From Corallococcus macrosporus (GTDB lineage: Bacteria > Myxococcota > Myxococcia > Myxococcales > Myxococcaceae), in NCBI RefSeq assembly GCF_017302985.1, contig NZ_JAFIMU010000007.1, forward strand, positions 2,294,001 to 2,358,000: 64,000 bases of DNA, written 5' to 3'. A program made the translations under genes and the position numbers. A model generated the notes under the pieces. The model had not been told where the DNA came from. It saw nothing but the letters and a program-made list of their open reading frames with translations, and searched no databases. Positions 27,505 through 37,935 of the stretch are shown here, one piece after another; the first letter of the stretch is position 1, and each line of letters opens with the position of its first letter.

Positions 27505-27536
27505 GCCTCGCGTTCACCGGCGCTCCCCGAGGATTC

Positions 27537-28145
27537 ATGACGGCACTTCAGCAGCTTCAACCCACCTCCCACTCCCTGCTCTCGGCGCTGCCGTCGGGCT
27601 GGGTCGGGGAAATCCTCGATGGCGAGCTGGTGGCCTCGCCCCGCCTCTCCGTGGCGTCCGCGCGCGCGGCCTTCATGATGGGCGTGGAGCTGGGAGAGCG
27701 CCTGGATCCGCGCCGTGGCGGCAGCGGCCGCTGGTGCTTCCTGCGCGCGCCGGAGCTGCACCTGGGCGAGGACGTCCTCGTGCCGGACCTGGCCGGCTGG
27801 CGCCGTGAGCGCGTGGCCGCTCCGCCGGAGCCCGGCGCCGCGTTCTTCACCCTGGTGCCGGATTGGATCTGCGAGGTCCTCACCCCCGCCACCACCGCGC
27901 TGGACCGGGCCCGCAAGCTGCCCCTGTACGCGCGGGCCGGCGTGTCCCACGTCTGGCTGGTGGACCCCGTCGCGCGCACGCTGGAGGTCTACCAGCGGCT
28001 CAAGCGCGGCTGGCTCCTCACCGCGAGCCACGAGGACGACGCGCTGGTGCGCGCCGACCCCTTCCCTTCCGTTCCCCTGGAGCTGGGCTCGCTGTGGCTC
28101 CCGGACGCGGCGGAGGAGATGCCCCGGCTCGTCGCGGTGCCCTGA
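27537..28145 (+). CDS. Uma2-family (DUF820) putative endonuclease
   Basis: A 202-residue protein from ATG 27537 with GAGG upstream. The Uma2/PD-(D/E)XK pattern is visible: GEILDGELVASPRLS near 25, LGEDVLVPDLAGWRRER near 85 and WICEVLTPATTALDRARKLPLYARAGVSHVWLVDP after it. The last gives the E-x-T...D-x-x-K lines typical of the fold. DUF820 proteins are widespread in bacteria with large genomes and their role is unknown. The gene is transcribed alone, with a promoter-like motif just upstream. Confidence 0.82.
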   Translation: MTALQQLQPTSHSLLSALPSGWVGEILDGELVASPRLSVASARAAFMMGVELGERLDPRRGGSGRWCFLRAPELHLGEDVLVPDLAGWRRERVAAPPEPGAAFFTLVPDWICEVLTPATTALDRARKLPLYARAGVSHVWLVDPVARTLEVYQRLKRGWLLTASHEDDALVRADPFPSVPLELGSLWLPDAAEEMPRLVAVP

Positions 28146-28149
28146 GCCT

Positions 28150-29181
28150 TCAGCTCGCGCGCTTGAGGCGCGCTTCCTCGGAGGCGCGCGACAGCCGCCG
28201 CACGGCGCGCAGCAGCAGATCCGGATCCACCGGCGCCGCCACGAAGCCGCGCGCATGCACCGCCTGCGCGCGGGGCAGGTCCCGCTCCGGCGCCTTGCCC
28301 GCCACCAGCACCTGCGCGCGCAGCCGCTGCACCAGCACCTCCATCGCGGGCAGCGGCGCCACCACCACCTGCGACTCGTCCGCCGTGCACACGTCGCCCG
28401 TGCTCGCCACCTTCACCGTGAAGCCCGCCCCGCCCAGCACCTGCACCAGGCCGGCCGCCGCGTCCGCGCCCCAGCCGTACACCAGCACCTGCTCGCGCAC
28501 CGTCACGCGCGGCGCCGGCGCCGGGGTCGGCATCCAGGCCGGCTCCAGGGGCGCCAGCATGGGCAGGCCGGCGTCCCGCTCGGACTCCCGCGCGGGCTCG
28601 TGGACCGGCTCCCGGACAGGCTCCGGAGCCGCCATGTCCGTCAGCTCCGCCAGGGACTGGCCCACCACCAGGGGCAGCGACTCGTCCCACTCCGGCAGGG
28701 AGAAGCCCTCCATCCCGGGACGGCGCTGCGGCGTCGCCGGCTCGCCCCGGTACAGCCGCCCGATGGCCCGGCCCAGCGCCGCGTCCGTGGCCAGCCGCGG
28801 CACCACGCGCGCCTTGCCGGACACGCTCTTCACCACGTCCAGCGTGGCCAGGCTTGCCGGCGCGGCCAGGGCCACCACCAGCACCTCCCGGACGCCCTGC
28901 CCTTCCAGCCGCAGCGGCACCACGCGGTGGGCCTCCGCCACCTTGCACGGAATCAGCCTCGCGAGCGACGCGTCCAGCGGCTGGGCGTCCAGGTCCACCG
29001 CCTCCACGCCGGACTGGGCCGCCAGGGCGGACAGCACCGCCTCCGCGGTGCAGAAGCGCTGGTCCACCACCACCTGCCCCAGCGCCACGCCCCACTTGCG
29101 CTGGTACGCCAGCGCCGACTGCAACTGCAACGCATCCACCACACCCCGCGCGAGCAGGATGTCCCCCAGCCGCTTCTTCAT
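28150..29181 (-). CDS. GspE/MshEN N-terminal domain protein with receiver-like end
   Basis: A 343-residue protein. The first 140 residues match the N-terminal domain of type II secretion/type IV pilus ATPases (KKRLGDILLARGVVDALQLQSALAYQRKWGVALGQVVVDQRF, then LIPCKVAEAHRVVPLRL). No ATPase Walker motif follows. The last 110 residues (QVLVYGWGADAAAGLVQVL...VVVAPLPAMEVLVQ...GFVAAPVDPDLLLRAVRRL) look like a degenerate receiver domain, without a clear phospho-Asp. Such stand-alone MshEN proteins may bind c-di-GMP. Convergent with the Uma2 gene. Confidence 0.72.
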   Translation of the reverse strand: MKKRLGDILLARGVVDALQLQSALAYQRKWGVALGQVVVDQRFCTAEAVLSALAAQSGVEAVDLDAQPLDASLARLIPCKVAEAHRVVPLRLEGQGVREVLVVALAAPASLATLDVVKSVSGKARVVPRLATDAALGRAIGRLYRGEPATPQRRPGMEGFSLPEWDESLPLVVGQSLAELTDMAAPEPVREPVHEPARESERDAGLPMLAPLEPAWMPTPAPAPRVTVREQVLVYGWGADAAAGLVQVLGGAGFTVKVASTGDVCTADESQVVVAPLPAMEVLVQRLRAQVLVAGKAPERDLPRAQAVHARGFVAAPVDPDLLLRAVRRLSRASEEARLKRAS

Positions 29182-29261
29182 CGCACGCTCTCCTCCGGCC
29201 CCCCTCGGTGCTTCGGCCGGGACGACCTGCCCACCACTCCCTCCCCTCTACGGCAGGAGGG

Positions 29262-29273
29262 TGTAAATTTACA
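29262..29273. promoter_or_regulatory. AT-rich palindrome between divergent genes
   Basis: TGTAAATTTACA is a perfect 12-base palindrome in a GC-rich surrounding, lying between the MshEN gene (start 29181) and the cysteine dioxygenase gene (start 29474). It could be a regulator operator; no partner is known. The rest of 29182-29473 shows nothing definite. Confidence 0.35.
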
Positions 29274-29473
29274 GCGAAACCGGAGGAGATGGGGTGCAGG
29301 TGGGTGCTGGCTGGCTGCTCGGACCCAGAAGACGCCGTACGGCCACGTGTTCCCGCGGTTTCTCCGTCATTCAACGAACCCCGCCCCAATCCTTGAGGGG
29401 GGGACGACAAAGCGGACGTTCACCGGAAGACCCGAGGGTGGCCGGATGTCGCAGACGTTCCTAGCCTGTACGC

Positions 29474-30070
29474 ATGGCTGACGCGTGCCTGAGAGAGTTC
29501 GTGCGGATGCTCCGCGCGCGCCGCGCCGCCCCCGGGGGATTGGCGGGGGTGGACGCGGAGATGGCGGGGCTTCAGCTGGAGCCGTCCAGCCTCAAGCCCT
29601 ACCTGCACTTCCTGCCGGGCCGCTACACGCGCAACCTCGTCCACCGCGACGAGGGCATGGAGATCATCCTCAACTGCTGGTCCCCGGGCACGGCCTCGCC
29701 CGTCCATGACCATGACGGCCAGGAGTGCTGGTTCAGCATCCAGCGCGGCCAGTTCCTGCTGGAGAACTACCCCTTGCTGGAGGGCGGGACGGAGCCCGGC
29801 CTCGCCCGGCTGGGGGCACCGGCGCGGGTGGGGCCGGTGGGCGCCGGTCACGTGGACTTCCGCGACCCGGGCGCCTCCATCCACCGGGTGAGCCTGGCCG
29901 GCAACGCCCCGGGCATCACGCTGCACGTCTACGCCGGACCGGTGGCCCGCTGCCTGGTGTTCGATCCGCGCCGCCACCGCTGCGCGTCGCACAACCTGCG
30001 CTACCACAGCATCTTCGGGCGGCCGGTGCGGCCCGACGAGGGCCGCGTCTCCGTCCCCCTGCACGTCTGA
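29474..30070 (+). CDS. Cysteine dioxygenase type I
   Basis: A 198-residue cupin. The iron ligands are visible as H78, H80 (SPVHDHDG) and H137 (ASIHRVS). The partner Tyr153 lies in LHVYAG. Cys85 aligns with the cysteine that forms the Cys-Tyr crosslink in mammalian cysteine dioxygenase (the motif is HDHDGQECW). RNLVHR near 53-58 contacts substrate carboxylate. It oxidises cysteine to cysteine sulfinate in the cytoplasm. Its stop is 6 bases from the end of sppA, which converges with it. Confidence 0.9.
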   Translation: MADACLREFVRMLRARRAAPGGLAGVDAEMAGLQLEPSSLKPYLHFLPGRYTRNLVHRDEGMEIILNCWSPGTASPVHDHDGQECWFSIQRGQFLLENYPLLEGGTEPGLARLGAPARVGPVGAGHVDFRDPGASIHRVSLAGNAPGITLHVYAGPVARCLVFDPRRHRCASHNLRYHSIFGRPVRPDEGRVSVPLHV

Positions 30071-30076
30071 CGCGCG

Positions 30077-31873
30077 CTACCAGCGCACCTCCGGCACGGG
30101 CGCGTAGAGCATGCGCCCCTCCGCGCCCTGCCCCGTGAGGCCCAGCTTCGCGCCCACGCGGTACACGGCGCGCACCTGCTCCAGCACCTGGGACGACAGG
30201 ACGGCCTGGCTTCCGGCCGCCTCGTCATCGCTGTTGTCCGCTTCGTGCTTGCCCAGGAGCTCCGACAGCACCTGACCGGTGGGCCGGGGGCGCGGGAAGA
30301 CGACGATGCGGACCGGGGCGTCCTTCTCCAGCTTCGCGGCCTCCTTCGCCAGCTCCAGCGCCTTGGGGTAGCCGCCGAGCGCGTCCACCAGCCCGCGCTC
30401 CAGCGCGTCCTCGCCCGTCCACACGCGCCCCCTGGCCACCGACTGGAGCTTCTCCAGCGGCATGTTCCGGGCCTGGGCGGCGCGGCTGGTGAAGTCCAGG
30501 TAGATGCTGTCCAGCTCGGACTCCAGCTGCGCGCGCTGCTCCGGGGTGAACTCCTGGTCGGAGGAGGCGAAGGTGGCGTTCTTGCCGAAGGCGATGGTGT
30601 CGAAGTTCACGCCCAGCTTCGCCCACAGCTCGGACGTGACGAACTTGCCGTTGTACACGCCGATGCTTCCCGTCAGCGTGCCCGGCTGCGCGACGATTTT
30701 ATCCCCGGCCATGGCCACGAAGTAGCCGCCGCTGGCCGCGTACGTGCCCATGGTGACGATGACGGGCTTGCCCGCCTCGCGCGCGCGCTGCACCTCGCGG
30801 CGGATGGTGTCGCTGGCCGAGTAGCTGCCGCCCGGGCTGTCCACGCGGAAGACGATGGCCTTCACGGACGGGTCCTCCACCGCCTTGCGGAAGGCCGCGG
30901 CCACCGTGTCGCCGCCCATCACCTGGCCGCCGGAGAGCGGGTTGGACTGGCTCTTGCCGCGCAGCACCTCGCCCACGCCGTAGATGAGCGCGATGGTGCT
31001 GCCCGTCTGGTTCGGCCGGCCCGCGCGCTCCAGGTACTTCTCCACGTAGAGGAACCGAGCGCCCTCCCCGGCTTCCTTCTCCAGCTCGTCGTGGATCTCG
31101 TCCCGGTAGCGCAGCCCGTCCACCAGCTTCGCGTCCACGGCCGCCTGGCCCATGAAGGGCGCGCGGTCGATGAGGGCGCGCACCTCGTCCTCGGACAGCT
31201 TGCGGCCCTCCGCCACGCCCTTCACCACCTGGTGGAAGAGGCTGCGGCCGTAGGCCTCCGTGGCCTCGCGCTGGTGCTCGCCGTAGGACGCGTCGGTGAA
31301 GGTGTTGACGGCGTTCTTGTACTCGGCGCGCTTGCCGAACTCCGGCTTCACGCCGAACTTCGCGAAGGCGTCGCGCGCGAAGGGCGTCTCCATCACCAGG
31401 CCGGTGAGCCCCACGTCGCCGGAGGGCTGGATGTAGACGGCGTCGAAGGCGGTGGCCAGGTAGTAGGCGCCGGTGCCGTTGCCCGCCTCGCCGAAGCCGT
31501 CCGCGTACGCCACCGCCCGCTTGCCTGACGCGCGGAAGGCCTTCACCGCGTCGCGCAGCTCCTGCACCTGCGCGGCGCTGCCCGGCTGCCCGATGCGCAC
31601 CACGAGCGACTTCACCCGGGGGTCCGTGCGGGCCTGCTCCAGCCCCTCCACCACGTCCCGCAGCGACGTGGGCTCCTCGCCGAAGGCGCCCGCCAGGGAC
31701 GTGTCCAGCGTGTACTCCGGCAGCGGCTGCTGCAGGTCCAGCTCCAGCACCAGGTTGGACGGCACGCCGGGCTTGCTCGATGCCGCGAGCATCAGCAGCC
31801 CCACCACACCCACCACGAAGAGGATGGACAGCGCCCCGATGAAGGCCAGCGCGCCAATGAAGAAGCGTTTCAT
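30077..31873 (-). CDS. sppA: Signal peptide peptidase SppA, 67 kDa type
   Basis: A 598-residue protein from ATG 31873 with an N-terminal transmembrane anchor (FFIGALAFIGALSILFVVGVVGLLML). Two S49 domains are recognisable. The catalytic Lys lies in the N-terminal half (GKRAVAYADG region) and Ser in the second (TYAASGGYFVAMAGDKI). SPGGSYSASD is the conserved pre-helix motif. Long SppA cleaves remnant signal peptides at the membrane. The ATG nearer the true anchor is preferred over an upstream extension. Confidence 0.92.
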   Translation of the reverse strand: MKRFFIGALAFIGALSILFVVGVVGLLMLAASSKPGVPSNLVLELDLQQPLPEYTLDTSLAGAFGEEPTSLRDVVEGLEQARTDPRVKSLVVRIGQPGSAAQVQELRDAVKAFRASGKRAVAYADGFGEAGNGTGAYYLATAFDAVYIQPSGDVGLTGLVMETPFARDAFAKFGVKPEFGKRAEYKNAVNTFTDASYGEHQREATEAYGRSLFHQVVKGVAEGRKLSEDEVRALIDRAPFMGQAAVDAKLVDGLRYRDEIHDELEKEAGEGARFLYVEKYLERAGRPNQTGSTIALIYGVGEVLRGKSQSNPLSGGQVMGGDTVAAAFRKAVEDPSVKAIVFRVDSPGGSYSASDTIRREVQRAREAGKPVIVTMGTYAASGGYFVAMAGDKIVAQPGTLTGSIGVYNGKFVTSELWAKLGVNFDTIAFGKNATFASSDQEFTPEQRAQLESELDSIYLDFTSRAAQARNMPLEKLQSVARGRVWTGEDALERGLVDALGGYPKALELAKEAAKLEKDAPVRIVVFPRPRPTGQVLSELLGKHEADNSDDEAAGSQAVLSSQVLEQVRAVYRVGAKLGLTGQGAEGRMLYAPVPEVRW

Positions 31874-32160
31874 CCGGAAGGACTCCTGATGTCGGCGTGC
31901 CCGAGGAACGGCCCCGACCTTGAGGCGGCCTACCATCAACGCACGCGCCGGACGACGCTTGCGTGCGGGGCAGTGCCGGGCGGCGGACGGGGAGCCAGGG
32001 CCCGCCCGTCCTGGTGGCCGGGGGGCGGGCCGGCACCCGGGCCAGCGCGAGGACCGCCGCGGTGCACACCGTCCTTCCAGGAACCAGGGGCATCCGAGCG
32101 TGGACCCGCGGGCGGCAGGCGGGCGCCCACGCGCTTCTTTCCGGCCCCGGGAGGCATGGG

Positions 32161-33147
32161 ATGCAGAAGCGACGGTTGGGCAATTCCGACATGGACCTCA
32201 CCGCGCTGGGGTTCGGCGCGTGGGCCATTGGTGGCGGCGGCTGGGCGTTCGCCTGGGGCGCGCAGGACGACGCGCAGTCCATCGAGGCCATCCAGCGCGC
32301 GCTGGATTCGGGCATCAACTGGATCGACACGGCGGCGGTGTATGGGTTGGGGCACTCCGAGGAGGTGGTGGCCCGGGCGCTGAAGGGCCGGGACACCCGG
32401 CCGTATGTCTTCACCAAGTGCGGCATGGTCTGGGATGCGCAGGGCCAGGTCAGCCGCGGGCTCACGGCGGACTCCGTGCGCAAGGAGTGTGAGGCGTCCC
32501 TGCGCCGGCTGAAGGTGGATGCCATTGATTTGTATCAGGTGCACTGGCCGGTGGAGTCCGGGGCGGAGCTCGAGGAGGGGTGGACGGCGCTGGCGGAGCT
32601 GCAACGGCAGGGCAAGGTGCGCTGGTTGGGGGTGTCCAACTTCAATGTCTCGCAATTGGAGCGGGTGCGGCGCATCGCGCCGGTGACGTCGTTGCAGCCG
32701 CCGTACTCCATCATCCACCGGGACATCGAGGACGACGTGCTGCCCTACTGCCAGACGCAAGGCATTGGGGTGATTGTGTATTCACCCATGGCCTCCGGCC
32801 TGCTGACGGGCGCGATGACGCGGGAGCGCATCCAGGCAATGCCGGAGGACGACTGGCGCCGCCGCAGCGAGGACTTCCAGGAGCCGAAGTTGTCGCATCA
32901 CCTGATGTTGGTGGAGCGCCTGCGCGAGGTGGCCGCACGCCATGGCCGTTCTCCCGCGGAGGCGGCCATTGCCTGGACCCTGCGGGAGCCGGCCGTGACC
33001 GCCGCCATCGTCGGGGCGCGCAGCGCGAAGCAGGTGGATGGCTTCATCCACGCGGGGGACTTCCGGCTGACGTCGGAGGAGGTCCGCGAGGTGGAGGAGG
33101 CGCTGGGCTCCGGCTCCGCGATGGCGCCGGGCGGCATCTACGCCTGA
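32161..33147 (+). CDS. Aldo/keto reductase
   Basis: A 328-residue protein, GGGAGG 5 bases before ATG 32161. Key AKR elements: WIDTAAVYGLGHSEE with Asp/Tyr, Lys in YVFTKCG, His in LYQVHWP, GVSNFNVSQLE, and the C-terminal PAVTAAIVGARSAKQV nucleotide-binding stretch. It is a TIM-barrel NADPH oxidoreductase. Substrate unknown. The 287 bases before it contain only low-complexity G/C-rich sequence. Confidence 0.9.
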   Translation: MQKRRLGNSDMDLTALGFGAWAIGGGGWAFAWGAQDDAQSIEAIQRALDSGINWIDTAAVYGLGHSEEVVARALKGRDTRPYVFTKCGMVWDAQGQVSRGLTADSVRKECEASLRRLKVDAIDLYQVHWPVESGAELEEGWTALAELQRQGKVRWLGVSNFNVSQLERVRRIAPVTSLQPPYSIIHRDIEDDVLPYCQTQGIGVIVYSPMASGLLTGAMTRERIQAMPEDDWRRRSEDFQEPKLSHHLMLVERLREVAARHGRSPAEAAIAWTLREPAVTAAIVGARSAKQVDGFIHAGDFRLTSEEVREVEEALGSGSAMAPGGIYA

Positions 33148-33167
33148 GGGTGATGGAGCACGGGGGC

Positions 33168-33578
33168 TCAGTGCTCCCCTGCTCCGCTCACGGTCTGCTC
33201 CAGGACGTCGATGCGCTCCCGGTCGGAGGCCTGGATCTCCGCGAGGTGGTGGATGGTGCGGCCCACCTGCTCGAGCATCCGGCCATGGGTGCTCTTGAGC
33301 CCACCCACTTCACGCGTCAGGAACGAGACCTGCGTCGTGAGGGTATTCATGTTCTCGCGAAGAGATCCGATCTGTTGGTGAAGTACGCCCATCTGCTCGT
33401 AGAGAATCCCCGTGTGCTTGAAGAGCACATTCATGTTCGCGGAGAGCCGCTCCGTCTCCTGATTCACCGCCAGAATCGCCGCGTCCGTCCGCGCGTACTG
33501 CTCCTTCGCCTCTTCCTGCATCTCGCGGAACTCTGAGAGCATCTGCAGCATCAGGTCCCCGCCCATCGCCTTCGCCAT
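33168..33578 (-). CDS. Coiled-coil protein, unknown
   Basis: A 136-residue protein from ATG 33578, with GGAGGGAACGG upstream. Apart from a short N-terminus (MAKAMGGDLM) it is one long amphipathic helix with heptads, including ETERLSANMNVLFKHTGIL, YEQMGVLHQQIGSLRENMN and SFLTREVGGLKSTHGRM. The heptads are Leu/Met rich with few prolines. A rod-like oligomer is expected. No signal or membrane segment. It is convergent with the aldo/keto reductase gene. Function unknown. Confidence 0.65.
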   Translation of the reverse strand: MAKAMGGDLMLQMLSEFREMQEEAKEQYARTDAAILAVNQETERLSANMNVLFKHTGILYEQMGVLHQQIGSLRENMNTLTTQVSFLTREVGGLKSTHGRMLEQVGRTIHHLAEIQASDRERIDVLEQTVSGAGEH

Positions 33579-33808
33579 TCCGTTCCCTCCCTGGTGACGC
33601 GCGAGTCTCCTACCAACCCATCCTGACATCGGATCCGCGCCAGGATACATGACAACCCGTGAGGTTGGAAACGCGGGACAGGACCTGCCACGGCCCGCCC
33701 TCCCCTCTTCGGTGAACGCTTGCCCGTGGGGCTCGGGAATCTCGGGATGGGAGGACCTGGTGGAGCGGTTAGAAGTCCCGTGCCCACTCCTTCGCACCCG
33801 AGGACCGC

Positions 33809-36634
33809 ATGACGCGTCGTACCCCGCTCGCCCTGCTGGCCGGCCTGTTCCTGGCGGCCCCGCCCGTGTGGGCCCTGGCCCCGGCTCCCCTCCCGAAGCC
33901 GGCCGCTTCCCCGGCCGCGCGCACTGCCTCGAAGCCCGCCTCCCTGAGTCCCGTCGCGAGCGTGGAGGGCATCACCGAATACCGCCTGCCCAATGGCCTG
34001 CGCGTCCTGCTCTTCCCGGACCCCACCAAGGCCACTGTCACCGTCAACGTCACCTACCTGGTGGGCAGCAAGCACGAGGGCTACGGCGAGACGGGCATGG
34101 CCCACCTGCTCGAGCACCTGATGTTCAAGGGCACGCCCACCACCCCCAACGTGCCCCAGGCCCTCACCGAGCGCGGCGCCCGCCCCAACGGCACCACCTG
34201 GCTGGACCGCACGAACTACTACGAGACCCTGCCCGCGTCGGACGACAACCTGTCCTGGGCCCTCGCCTTCGAAGCGGACCGCATGGTGAACAGCTTCATC
34301 GCGCGCAAGGACCTCGACAGCGAGATGACCGTCGTGCGCAACGAGTTCGAGTCCGGCGAGAACGACCCGCGCGGCATCCTCTTCAAGCGCACCATGAGCG
34401 CGGCGTACCTCTGGCACAACTACGGCAAGGCCACCATCGGCGCCAAGGCGGACCTGGAGCACGTCCCCATCGACCGGCTCCAGGCCTTCTACCGGCGCTA
34501 CTACCGCCCCGACAACGCGACGCTCGTCATCGCCGGCCGCTTCCAGCCGGAGAAGGCCCTCGCGCTCGTGCAGTCCACCTTCGGCAAGCTCCAGAAGCCC
34601 AAGGAGCCCGTGCCCCTCACGTACACCCAGGAGCCCACCCAGGACGGTGAGCGGGAAGTGACGCTGCGCCGCGTGGGCGACAATCAATTGCTCTCCAGCG
34701 TCTACCACGTGCCCGAGGGCGCCCACCCCGACTTCGCCGCCATCGAGGTGCTCACCGAGGTGATGGGCGACGTGCCGTCGGGCCGCCTCTACAAGGCGCT
34801 CGTGGAGACGAAGAAGGCCGCGCGCGCCGGTGCGTTCAACTTCCAGCTGCGCGACCCGGGCGTCATCGGCTTCAGCGCGGAGGCCCGGCAGGACCAGCCC
34901 CTGGCCCCCGTGCGCGAGGGGCTGATCAAGACCGTGGAGGAGGCCGCCAAAACGCCCTTCACCGACGAAGAGGTGAACCGCGCGAAGACCAGCCTCGCGA
35001 AGCAGACGGAGCTGCTGCTCAACAACTCCGAGCGCGCCGCCATCCTCCTGTCCGAGTGGGTCGGCGTGGGCGACTGGCGCCTGCTCTTCCTGCACCGCGA
35101 CCGCATCGAGGCCGTCAAGCCCGCGGACGTCACCCGCGTGGCCGCCACGTACCTCAAGGCCTCCAACCGCACCCTGGGCACCTTCCTGCCCACGCCCAAG
35201 CCGGAGCGCTCGGAGCTGCCGCCTCCCGTGGACGTGGCGAAGATGGTGGATGGCTACAAGGGCAAGGCGCTGGTGGCGCAGGGCGAGGCCTTCGACCCCT
35301 CCCCCGCCAACATCGAGTCGCGCGTGCGGCGCGGGGAGCTGCCCTCCGGCGTGAAGTACGCGCTGCTCCCCAAGAAGACGCGCGGGGAGATGGTCAACCT
35401 CACGCTGGACCTGCACTGGGGCACCGCGGAGGCCGTGAACGGCAAGCTGCCCGCGGCCTCCTACGCCGGCAGCATGCTGATGCGCGGCACGAAGAAGCAC
35501 ACGCGCCAGCAGCTGGCGGACGCGTTCGACAAGCTCAAGGCCCGCGTGGGCGTGGACGGCGGCGCGCTGGGCGCCAGCGTCGGCATCGAGTGCCCGCGCG
35601 CGAGCCTGCCGGAGGTCCTCAAGCTCGTGGCCGAGGTGCTGCGCGAGCCCGCCTTCGACCCGAAGGAGTTCGCGCTCCTCAAGCAGGAGCGGCTGGCCTC
35701 GCTGGAGTCGCAGCGCAGCGAGCCGCAGCCCCAGGCCTCCATCGCGTTCTGGCGCGTGCTCAGCGCGCACTACCCCAAGGGCCACCCGCTCTACGTGCCC
35801 ACGCTGGACGAGCGCCTGGCCGACGCGAAGGCCGTCACGCTGGAGCAGGCGCGCGACTTCCACCGCCAGTTCTACGGCGCCTCGCGCGGGGAGCTCGCGG
35901 TGGTGGGTGACTTCGACGAGAAGGAGATCACCTCGCTTACGGGCACCCTGCTCGACGGCTGGAAGAGCCCGGTGCCGTACGCGCGCGTGGCCCGGACGTA
36001 CCAGCCCGTGCCCTCGAAGTCCCTGGTGCTGGAGACGCCGGACAAGGCCAACGCGTACTTCCTCGCGGGACAGTTGCTCCAGCTTCGCGACGACGACGCG
36101 GACTGGCCCGGCATGATGATGGGCAACTTCCTCTTGGGCGGCGGCTTCCTCAACTCGCGGCTGGCCACGCGCGTGCGCCAGCAGGACGGCCTGTCCTATG
36201 GCGTGGGCAGCAGCCTGTCCGCCGAGGAGCTGGACACCGTGGGCTGGTTCCTCACCTACGCCATCTACGCGCCGCAGAACGCGCAGAAGCTGGAGGCCGC
36301 CATCCGCGAGGAGATGACCCGCGCCGTGCAGAAGGGCTTCACGCCGCAGGAGCTGGAGAAGGCGCGCGCGGGCCTGCTGGAGTACCGCCAGTCCGCGCGG
36401 GCGCAGGACGGCACCCTGGCGCGGCAGCTCTCCAACGGCCTGTACTTCGGGCGCACGCTCGCGTTCGACGCGGACGTGGAGGCGAAGCTCCAGAAGCTGA
36501 CCGCCGAGGACGTGCGCAAGGCCCTGTCCAAGCACCTGGACTTCAGCAAGGCCACCGTCGTGCGCGCGGGTGACTTCGCGGGCGCGTCCAAGCAGCAGCA
36601 GGCTCCGGTTCCGGCTCCGGCGGCGGCCAACTAG
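33809..36634 (+). CDS. Fused M16 peptidase, two domains, secreted
   Basis: A 941-residue protein with a signal peptide ending near WALA. The N-terminal M16 domain has the zinc motif HLLEH at residues 99-103, the downstream Glu in [12 protein letters not shown], and [32 protein letters not shown] second M16-like half starts near residue 500 ([18 protein letters not shown]), lacks HXXEH, and ends with [14 protein letters not shown]. One polypeptide thus carries both the catalytic and inactive halves seen as separate genes at 12046-14963. Predicted periplasmic. Confidence 0.9.
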   Translation: MTRRTPLALLAGLFLAAPPVWALAPAPLPKPAASPAARTASKPASLSPVASVEGITEYRLPNGLRVLLFPDPTKATVTVNVTYLVGSKHEGYGETGMAHLLEHLMFKGTPTTPNVPQALTERGARPNGTTWLDRTNYYETLPASDDNLSWALAFEADRMVNSFIARKDLDSEMTVVRNEFESGENDPRGILFKRTMSAAYLWHNYGKATIGAKADLEHVPIDRLQAFYRRYYRPDNATLVIAGRFQPEKALALVQSTFGKLQKPKEPVPLTYTQEPTQDGEREVTLRRVGDNQLLSSVYHVPEGAHPDFAAIEVLTEVMGDVPSGRLYKALVETKKAARAGAFNFQLRDPGVIGFSAEARQDQPLAPVREGLIKTVEEAAKTPFTDEEVNRAKTSLAKQTELLLNNSERAAILLSEWVGVGDWRLLFLHRDRIEAVKPADVTRVAATYLKASNRTLGTFLPTPKPERSELPPPVDVAKMVDGYKGKALVAQGEAFDPSPANIESRVRRGELPSGVKYALLPKKTRGEMVNLTLDLHWGTAEAVNGKLPAASYAGSMLMRGTKKHTRQQLADAFDKLKARVGVDGGALGASVGIECPRASLPEVLKLVAEVLREPAFDPKEFALLKQERLASLESQRSEPQPQASIAFWRVLSAHYPKGHPLYVPTLDERLADAKAVTLEQARDFHRQFYGASRGELAVVGDFDEKEITSLTGTLLDGWKSPVPYARVARTYQPVPSKSLVLETPDKANAYFLAGQLLQLRDDDADWPGMMMGNFLLGGGFLNSRLATRVRQQDGLSYGVGSSLSAEELDTVGWFLTYAIYAPQNAQKLEAAIREEMTRAVQKGFTPQELEKARAGLLEYRQSARAQDGTLARQLSNGLYFGRTLAFDADVEAKLQKLTAEDVRKALSKHLDFSKATVVRAGDFAGASKQQQAPVPAPAAAN

Positions 36635-36646
36635 AGTCCGCGGCCC

Positions 36647-37108
36647 ATGCCCGTGCACCTGGTGGAAGGCGACCTGCTGGACCAGCCGGTGGACGCCATC
36701 GTCAATGCGTGGAACCGGAACATCATCCCCTGGTGGCTGCTGCTGCCCCAGGGGGTGTCCGGGGCCATCAAGCGCCGGGGCGGCACGGCCCCTTTTCGGG
36801 AGCTGGCGCGCGTGGGGCCCATGCCGCTGGGCTCGGCGGTGGTGACCGGGCCGGGGCGCCTGCCCTTCCAGGGCATCATCCACGTCGCGGGCATCAACAT
36901 GCTCTGGCGCGCGTCCGAGCGGTCCATCCAGGACTCGGTGCGAAACGCGCTGGAGCGCGCGGGGGAGCACGCTTTTCGCTCCGTGGCGTTCCCCATCATC
37001 GGCACGGGCTCCGGGAGCTTCAACGAGGACCGCGCGCTGGAGCTGATGCGCGAGGCCCTGGCGGATGCCCCCGCTTTCGACGTGCGCGTGGTGCGCTTCC
37101 GCCGTTAG
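36647..37108 (+). CDS. Macrodomain protein
   Basis: A 153-residue protein 12 bases after the M16 gene. It has the macrodomain layout: [18 protein letters not shown], then [35 protein letters not shown] and [11 protein letters not shown]. These line the ADP-ribose pocket. It likely binds or removes ADP-ribose (or O-acetyl-ADP-ribose). The loop contains [14 protein letters not shown], where many family members have GGGG, so the pocket may differ. Confidence 0.85.
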   Translation: MPVHLVEGDLLDQPVDAIVNAWNRNIIPWWLLLPQGVSGAIKRRGGTAPFRELARVGPMPLGSAVVTGPGRLPFQGIIHVAGINMLWRASERSIQDSVRNALERAGEHAFRSVAFPIIGTGSGSFNEDRALELMREALADAPAFDVRVVRFRR

Positions 37109-37146
37109 ACGCAAGCGCACCTCTTCACACGCGAAGCGAGGGTGAC

Positions 37147-37824
37147 ATGATCGACCTGTACACGTGGGGCACGCCGAACGGCTTCAAGGTGTCCGTGGCG
37201 CTGGAGGAGCTGGCGCTGCCGTACACCGTGCACGCGCTGGACATCTCCACCGGCGTGCAGAAGCAGCCCGCGTTCCTGGCCATCAACCCCAACGGACGCA
37301 TCCCCGCCATCGTGGACCGCGCGGAGGGCGACTTCGCCGTCTTCGAGTCCGGCGCCATCCTCATCTACCTGGCGGAGAAGACGGGCCGGCTGATGCCCAC
37401 GGACGCGAAGGGCCGCTCGCGAGTCATCCAGTGGCTGATGTTCCAGATGGCCGGCGTGGGCCCCATGCAGGGACAGGCCAACGTCTTCTTCCGCTACTTC
37501 CCGGAGAAGCTCCAGCCCGCCATCGACCGGTACCAGAACGAGACGCGCCGCCTCTACACCGTGCTGGAGAGCCGGCTGAAGGACCACGAGTACCTGGCCG
37601 GGGACTACAGCATCGCGGACATCGCGAACTGGGCGTGGGTGCGCTCGCACGACTGGGCCGGCGTGTCCGTGGAGGGCCTGCCCGGGGTGCAGCGGTGGCT
37701 GGCCGCCATCGAGAACCGCCCCGCGTCGCAGCGCGGACTGGACGTGCCCACGCCGCGCAAGCAGGAGGACGCGAAGACCGCCGCGCAGCGCATCGAGGGC
37801 GCTCGCGCCCTCATCCAGCGCTGA
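37147..37824 (+). CDS. Glutathione S-transferase family protein
   Basis: A 225-residue protein from ATG 37147 with GAGG upstream. The thioredoxin-like half has [22 protein letters not shown] and the [12 protein letters not shown] glutathione-contacting motif, and [11 protein letters not shown] supplies the cis-Pro. The helical half has [17 protein letters not shown]. The pattern is that of the Nu/YfcG-type disulfide reductase GSTs. It lies downstream of a macrodomain gene on the same strand. Confidence 0.85.
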   Translation: MIDLYTWGTPNGFKVSVALEELALPYTVHALDISTGVQKQPAFLAINPNGRIPAIVDRAEGDFAVFESGAILIYLAEKTGRLMPTDAKGRSRVIQWLMFQMAGVGPMQGQANVFFRYFPEKLQPAIDRYQNETRRLYTVLESRLKDHEYLAGDYSIADIANWAWVRSHDWAGVSVEGLPGVQRWLAAIENRPASQRGLDVPTPRKQEDAKTAAQRIEGARALIQR

Positions 37825-37935
37825 GGCGCCCTCCCCTCCCCTGCCCCGTCGCATGGACCCGGACATCCGGCCCGGGTGTGCACATGATGGGGCCGTTCAA
37901 GGCTCCTGAATCGGGGAGCCCGGGGAGTGGATGAC

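Noticed and set aside
33155-33177. GGAGCAC...GTGCTCC hairpin between two convergent genes
   Set aside because: Seven-base stem only, overlaps the 33168 stop and no T tract.
33551-37120. Very long open frame on the minus strand opposite the M16 gene
   Set aside because: Low-complexity Arg/Leu/Gly-rich product; the plus-strand M16 and macrodomain genes explain the sequence. Similar antisense frames elsewhere were dropped for the same reason.
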